Part shown: one piece after another, positions 60,754 to 64,000 of the stretch
Numbering within the stretch: position 1 is the first letter of the stretch
How the letters are laid out: each line of letters starts with the position of its first letter
Source of the DNA: Mycobacterium sp. Root135
Lineage (GTDB): Bacteria > Actinomycetota > Actinomycetes > Mycobacteriales > Mycobacteriaceae
Assembly (NCBI RefSeq): GCF_001426545.1
Contig: NZ_LMEZ01000006.1
Coordinates: forward strand, 227,918-291,917
Length of the DNA stretch: 64,000 nt
Reading direction: 5' to 3'
The notes under the pieces: generated by a model
What the model was told of the DNA's origin: nothing
Databases searched by the model: none
What the model saw: the letters and a program-made list of their open reading frames with translations, nothing else
Made by a program: the position numbers and the translations under genes

Positions 60754-63668
60754 CCGAGCCGCACAGCCGCTCGGCCGACAACGAGCCGACCACGGACGCC
60801 ATCCCCACGTCTGGACCCGCGGTGAACCCCACCCGCCACCGGCTCCCCCGCTTCATCCGCACCTTCGCCCTGCCGATCATTCTCGGCTGGATCGTCATCA
60901 TCGCCCTCGGCAACGTGCTGGTCCCCCAGCTCGAAGAGGTCGGCAAGCTGCGGTCGGTGTCGATGAGCCCGGACGACGCGCCATCGGTGATCGCCATGAA
61001 GCACGTCGGCGAAACGTTCAAGGAATTCAAGTCCAACAGCTCCGTCATGATCGTGCTGGAGGGCCAGGACAAGCTCGGCCAGTCCGCGCACGACTTCTAC
61101 GACGGCATGGTCAAGGACCTCGAGGCCGACACCAAGCACGTCGAACACGTCAACGACATGTGGAGCGATCCCCTGTCCGCGGCGGGCTCCCAGAGCAGCG
61201 ACGGCAAGGCGATGTACGTCCAGGTCTACCTGGCGGGCAATCAGGGTGAGGCGCTGGCCAACGACTCCGTCGAGGCCGTGCAGAAGATCGTCGACAACCT
61301 CAAGCCACCGGACGGCATCAAGGCCTACGTCACCGGACCAGCGGCGCTGTCCGCCGACCAGAACATCGCGAGCGACAAGAGCCTCCGGCTGATCGAGGCC
61401 GTGACGTTCACCGTCATCATCGTCATGCTGTTGCTCGTCTACCGATCCATCGTCACGGTGCTGATCACCCTGGTGATGGTGGTGCTCGAGCTGGCCGCCG
61501 CGCGAGGCATCGTCGCGTTCCTCGGCTATCACAACATCATCGGCCTCTCGACCTTCGCGACCAACCTGCTGGTCACCCTCGCGATAGCCGCGGCGACCGA
61601 TTATGCGATCTTCCTGCTCGGCCGATATCAGGAAGCGCGAAGTCTCGGCGAGGACAAGGAAGACTCCTACTACACGATGTTCAACGGCACGGCGCACGTC
61701 GTGCTCGGCTCGGGCCTGACCATCGCGGGTGCCACCTTCTGCCTCAGCTTCACCCGACTCCCCTACTTCCAGACCCTCGGCGTGCCACTGGCGATCGGCA
61801 TGATGATCGTGGTGGCGTGCGCGCTGACGCTGGGCCCCGCGGTGGTCACCATCGCCAGCCGGTTCGGCCTGCTCGAACCCAAGCGCGCGATGCAGACCCG
61901 CGGCTGGCGCAAGATCGGCGCCTTGGTCGTCCGCTGGCCGGGTCCCATCCTGGTCGCGACGATCGCACTGTCACTGGTCGGCTTGCTGACGCTGCCGGGA
62001 TACAAGACCAACTACAACGACCGCAACTACCTCCCCCCAGACCTGCCTGCCAACGAGGGCTACGCGGCCGCCGACAGGCACTTCTCGCAGGCGCGGCTCA
62101 ACCCCGAGCTGTTGATGATCGAGAGTGATCACGACCTGCGGAACTCGGCGGACTTCCTGGTCGTCGACAAGATCGCCAAGGCGGTCTTCAAGACCCCGGG
62201 CATCGGGCGGGTCCAGGCGATCACCCGGCCGCTGGGAACGCCGATCGAGCACACCTCGATTCCGTTCCAGATCAGCATGCAGGGCACCACGCAGCAGATG
62301 AACCTGAAGTACCAACAGGATTCGTTCGCCAGCATGCTCAAGCAGGCCGACGAGATGCAGGGCATGATCGAGAACCTCGAACACATGCTCGTCCTGATGA
62401 AGCAGCTCAACGACGTCACCCACGACTTGACGCTGAAGACCAAGGACATGGTCGCGACGACGAACGAGCTGCGCGACAACATCGCCAACTTCGACGACTT
62501 CTTCCGGCCGATCCGCTCCTACCTGTACTGGGAGCCGCATTGCTACGACATCCCCCTGTGCTGGGCGACGCGTTCGGTGTTCGACACCTTGGACGGCATC
62601 GACGCACTCAGTGACCAGCTGGGCGGCCTCGTCACCAACCTCGACGCGCTCGACAGGTTGATGCCGCAGCTGATGGCGTCACTGCCGCCGATGCTCGCGA
62701 CCATGAAGTCGATGAAGACCATGATGCTGACGATGTACCAGACCCAAAAGGGCATGTCGGATCAGATGGCCGCGATGCAGGAGAACCAGTCCGCGATGGG
62801 CGAGGCGTTCGACGCGTCGAAGAACGACGACTCGTTCTATCTGCCACCGGAGATCTTCGACAACCCCGAGTTCAAGAAGGGCATGAAGAACTTCATCTCG
62901 CCCGACGGCCACTCGGTGCGGTTCATCATCAGCCACGAGGGCGACCCGATGAGCGAAGAGGGCATCTCGCACATCGAGTCCATCAAGCAGGCGGCCAAGG
63001 AAGCCATCAAGGGCACGCCGCTGGAGGGGTCGAGGATCTACCTCGCCGGCACCGCGGCGACGTTCAAGGACATGTCCGACGCGAACATCTACGACCTGTT
63101 GATCGCCGGTATCGCGTCGCTGGCCCTGATCTTCATCATCATGCTGCTCATCACCAGGGCGGTGGTGGCGTCCGCCGTGATCGTCGGCACGGTGGTGCTG
63201 TCGCTTGGCGCGTCGTTCGGTCTGTCGGTGCTCATCTGGCAGCACTTCCTTGGCATCGAGCTGCACTGGATGGTGATGGCCATGTCCGTGATCATCCTGT
63301 TGGCGGTCGGCGCGGACTACAACCTGCTGCTGGTGTCTCGATTCAAGGAAGAGATACACGCCGGCCTCAACACGGGCATCATCAGATCGATGGGCGGTAC
63401 CGGCTCCGTGGTCACCTCGGCCGGTCTGGTGTTCGCGTTCACCATGATGTCCATGGCGGTGAGCAGTTTGACCGTCATCGGCCAGGTCGGCACCACGATC
63501 GGTCTCGGCTTGCTGTTCGACACCCTGGTGGTCCGGTCGTTCATGACGCCGGCCATCGCGGCGATGCTCGGCAAGTGGTTCTGGTGGCCGACCCACGTTC
63601 GGCAGCGACCCAAGCCGGAACCATGGCCCAGCCCGACCACCCGATCCGAACCCGCCCCAACAGTCTGA
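60750..63668 (+). CDS. MmpL-family RND transporter
   Basis: The 972-aa protein has 12 membrane segments in the RND/MmpL pattern: segment 1 near 38-58, a large first external domain, then segments 2-6 with the proton-relay pair Asp284-Tyr285 (TDYAIFLLGR), a second external domain with a helical insert (about 500-640), and segments 8-12 with Asp856-Tyr857 (GADYNLLLVSR). The coupling to mmpS fits the MmpL4/MmpL5-like group that exports siderophores, glycopeptidolipids or drugs. The cargo cannot be told from the sequence. The tail is short and Pro-rich. Confidence 0.94.
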   Translation: MTEPHSRSADNEPTTDAIPTSGPAVNPTRHRLPRFIRTFALPIILGWIVIIALGNVLVPQLEEVGKLRSVSMSPDDAPSVIAMKHVGETFKEFKSNSSVMIVLEGQDKLGQSAHDFYDGMVKDLEADTKHVEHVNDMWSDPLSAAGSQSSDGKAMYVQVYLAGNQGEALANDSVEAVQKIVDNLKPPDGIKAYVTGPAALSADQNIASDKSLRLIEAVTFTVIIVMLLLVYRSIVTVLITLVMVVLELAAARGIVAFLGYHNIIGLSTFATNLLVTLAIAAATDYAIFLLGRYQEARSLGEDKEDSYYTMFNGTAHVVLGSGLTIAGATFCLSFTRLPYFQTLGVPLAIGMMIVVACALTLGPAVVTIASRFGLLEPKRAMQTRGWRKIGALVVRWPGPILVATIALSLVGLLTLPGYKTNYNDRNYLPPDLPANEGYAAADRHFSQARLNPELLMIESDHDLRNSADFLVVDKIAKAVFKTPGIGRVQAITRPLGTPIEHTSIPFQISMQGTTQQMNLKYQQDSFASMLKQADEMQGMIENLEHMLVLMKQLNDVTHDLTLKTKDMVATTNELRDNIANFDDFFRPIRSYLYWEPHCYDIPLCWATRSVFDTLDGIDALSDQLGGLVTNLDALDRLMPQLMASLPPMLATMKSMKTMMLTMYQTQKGMSDQMAAMQENQSAMGEAFDASKNDDSFYLPPEIFDNPEFKKGMKNFISPDGHSVRFIISHEGDPMSEEGISHIESIKQAAKEAIKGTPLEGSRIYLAGTAATFKDMSDANIYDLLIAGIASLALIFIIMLLITRAVVASAVIVGTVVLSLGASFGLSVLIWQHFLGIELHWMVMAMSVIILLAVGADYNLLLVSRFKEEIHAGLNTGIIRSMGGTGSVVTSAGLVFAFTMMSMAVSSLTVIGQVGTTIGLGLLFDTLVVRSFMTPAIAAMLGKWFWWPTHVRQRPKPEPWPSPTTRSEPAPTV

Positions 63669-63679
63669 GGAGAGAAAAC

Positions 63680-64000
63680 ATGATGAACGGTCTGCGCAAG
63701 ATCGCGCTCCGCACCACCCTCGCGGCCGCCTCGTGTGGCATCGCCGCGACGACGTTGGCGGGTCCGGCGTCCGCCGACGCCACCGACGACTTCCCGATCC
63801 CGCACCGGATGATCATCACCACCTGCAACACCGAGCAGTACCTGCAGGCCGCCCGCGACACCAGCCCGGTGTACTTCGAGCGGTACATGATCGACCGGAG
63901 CAACCGCCCCGCCGACGTCCAGCAGCAGGCCTTCGACCGCATCCACTGGTTCTTCTCGCTGGACCCGGTGGCCCGCCGCCAGTACTCCGAGGACACCGCC
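63680..64000 (+). CDS. DUF5078-type exported protein, 3' end cut off by the window
   Basis: The first 107 codons are visible. A signal peptide of about 33 residues ends after ASA; the mature part begins DATDDFPIPHRMIITTCNTEQYLQ, split as DATDDFPIPHR and TTCNTEQYL, then VYFERYMIDRSNRPADVQQQ. The motif and position just after mmpL match DUF5078 proteins often found beside MmpL genes. GAGGAGAG lies about six bases before the first of two adjacent ATG codons. It is probably in the mmpS-mmpL operon. Function unknown. Confidence 0.85.
   Translation, partial: MMNGLRKIALRTTLAAASCGIAATTLAGPASADATDDFPIPHRMIITTCNTEQYLQAARDTSPVYFERYMIDRSNRPADVQQQAFDRIHWFFSLDPVARRQYSEDTA

Overview
The window is high-GC actinobacterial DNA from a mycobacterium, most likely an environmental rapid grower (Mycolicibacterium type). 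The best evidence is the mycolic-acid FAS-II block mabR-fabD-acpM-kasA-kasB-accD6, preceded by aceE. Also typical are ptkA-ptpA, the mycothiol-dependent enzyme mscR, an MmpS/MmpL pair, and gene order recalled from the M. tuberculosis segment Rv2232 to Rv2260. Very many long antisense reading frames are high-GC shadows and are left out.

Layout. (1) 1-2953: conserved core, ptkA (5' end cut off), ptpA, a SURF1 gene and convergent cobD. (2) 2997-24050: about 21 kb of accessory genes lying between cobD and ahpE, which are near neighbours in M. tuberculosis; a tRNA-Val gene closes this block at 24077. It holds an exported glycoside hydrolase; a small gene behind a LexA-like box; a toxin-antitoxin-like pair with a frameshifted second gene; an arsenic cluster (arsR-acr3-arsC, then a second arsR divergent from a flavin monooxygenase and an MFS gene); a GntR-controlled catabolic operon (GMC oxidoreductase, intradiol dioxygenase, exported hydrolase); an LLM oxidoreductase; and an amidohydrolase/MFS/APC permease/AraC group. 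(3) 24198-40784: conserved core, ahpE, a DUF3052 gene, a lipoprotein, aceE, mabR, the FAS-II operon, a DHFR-like gene, a tetR-glpD operon, a flavoprotein and a diacylglycerol kinase. (4) 40875-45771: a DUF3145 gene, a serine hydrolase, a homocysteine methyltransferase with an extradiol dioxygenase, and mscR with an MBL hydrolase. (5) 45768-64000: phenolic acid decarboxylase with a divergent MarR regulator, a SHOCT membrane protein, a methyltransferase, an acyl-CoA dehydrogenase, an Hsp70-like membrane protein, glycogen phosphorylase, several exported envelope proteins, and an MmpS-MmpL-DUF5078 operon running off the end.

How it works together. FabD charges malonyl groups onto AcpM, AccD6 helps supply malonyl-CoA, and KasA/KasB elongate meromycolate chains; MabR is encoded just upstream, and an inverted repeat matching its operator lies before fabD. 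Operons are tightly packed: GTGA or ATGA overlaps join ptpA/SURF1, arsR/acr3/arsC, the ArsO-like gene and its MFS gene, acpM/kasA, tetR/glpD, the flavoprotein and kinase, and mmpS/mmpL. Several local regulators have clear palindromes in their own promoters (TA-like pair, both arsR genes, the GntR gene, padC/marR), so the accessory DNA looks like a set of self-regulated modules. No transposase, integrase, CRISPR array or rRNA gene was seen.
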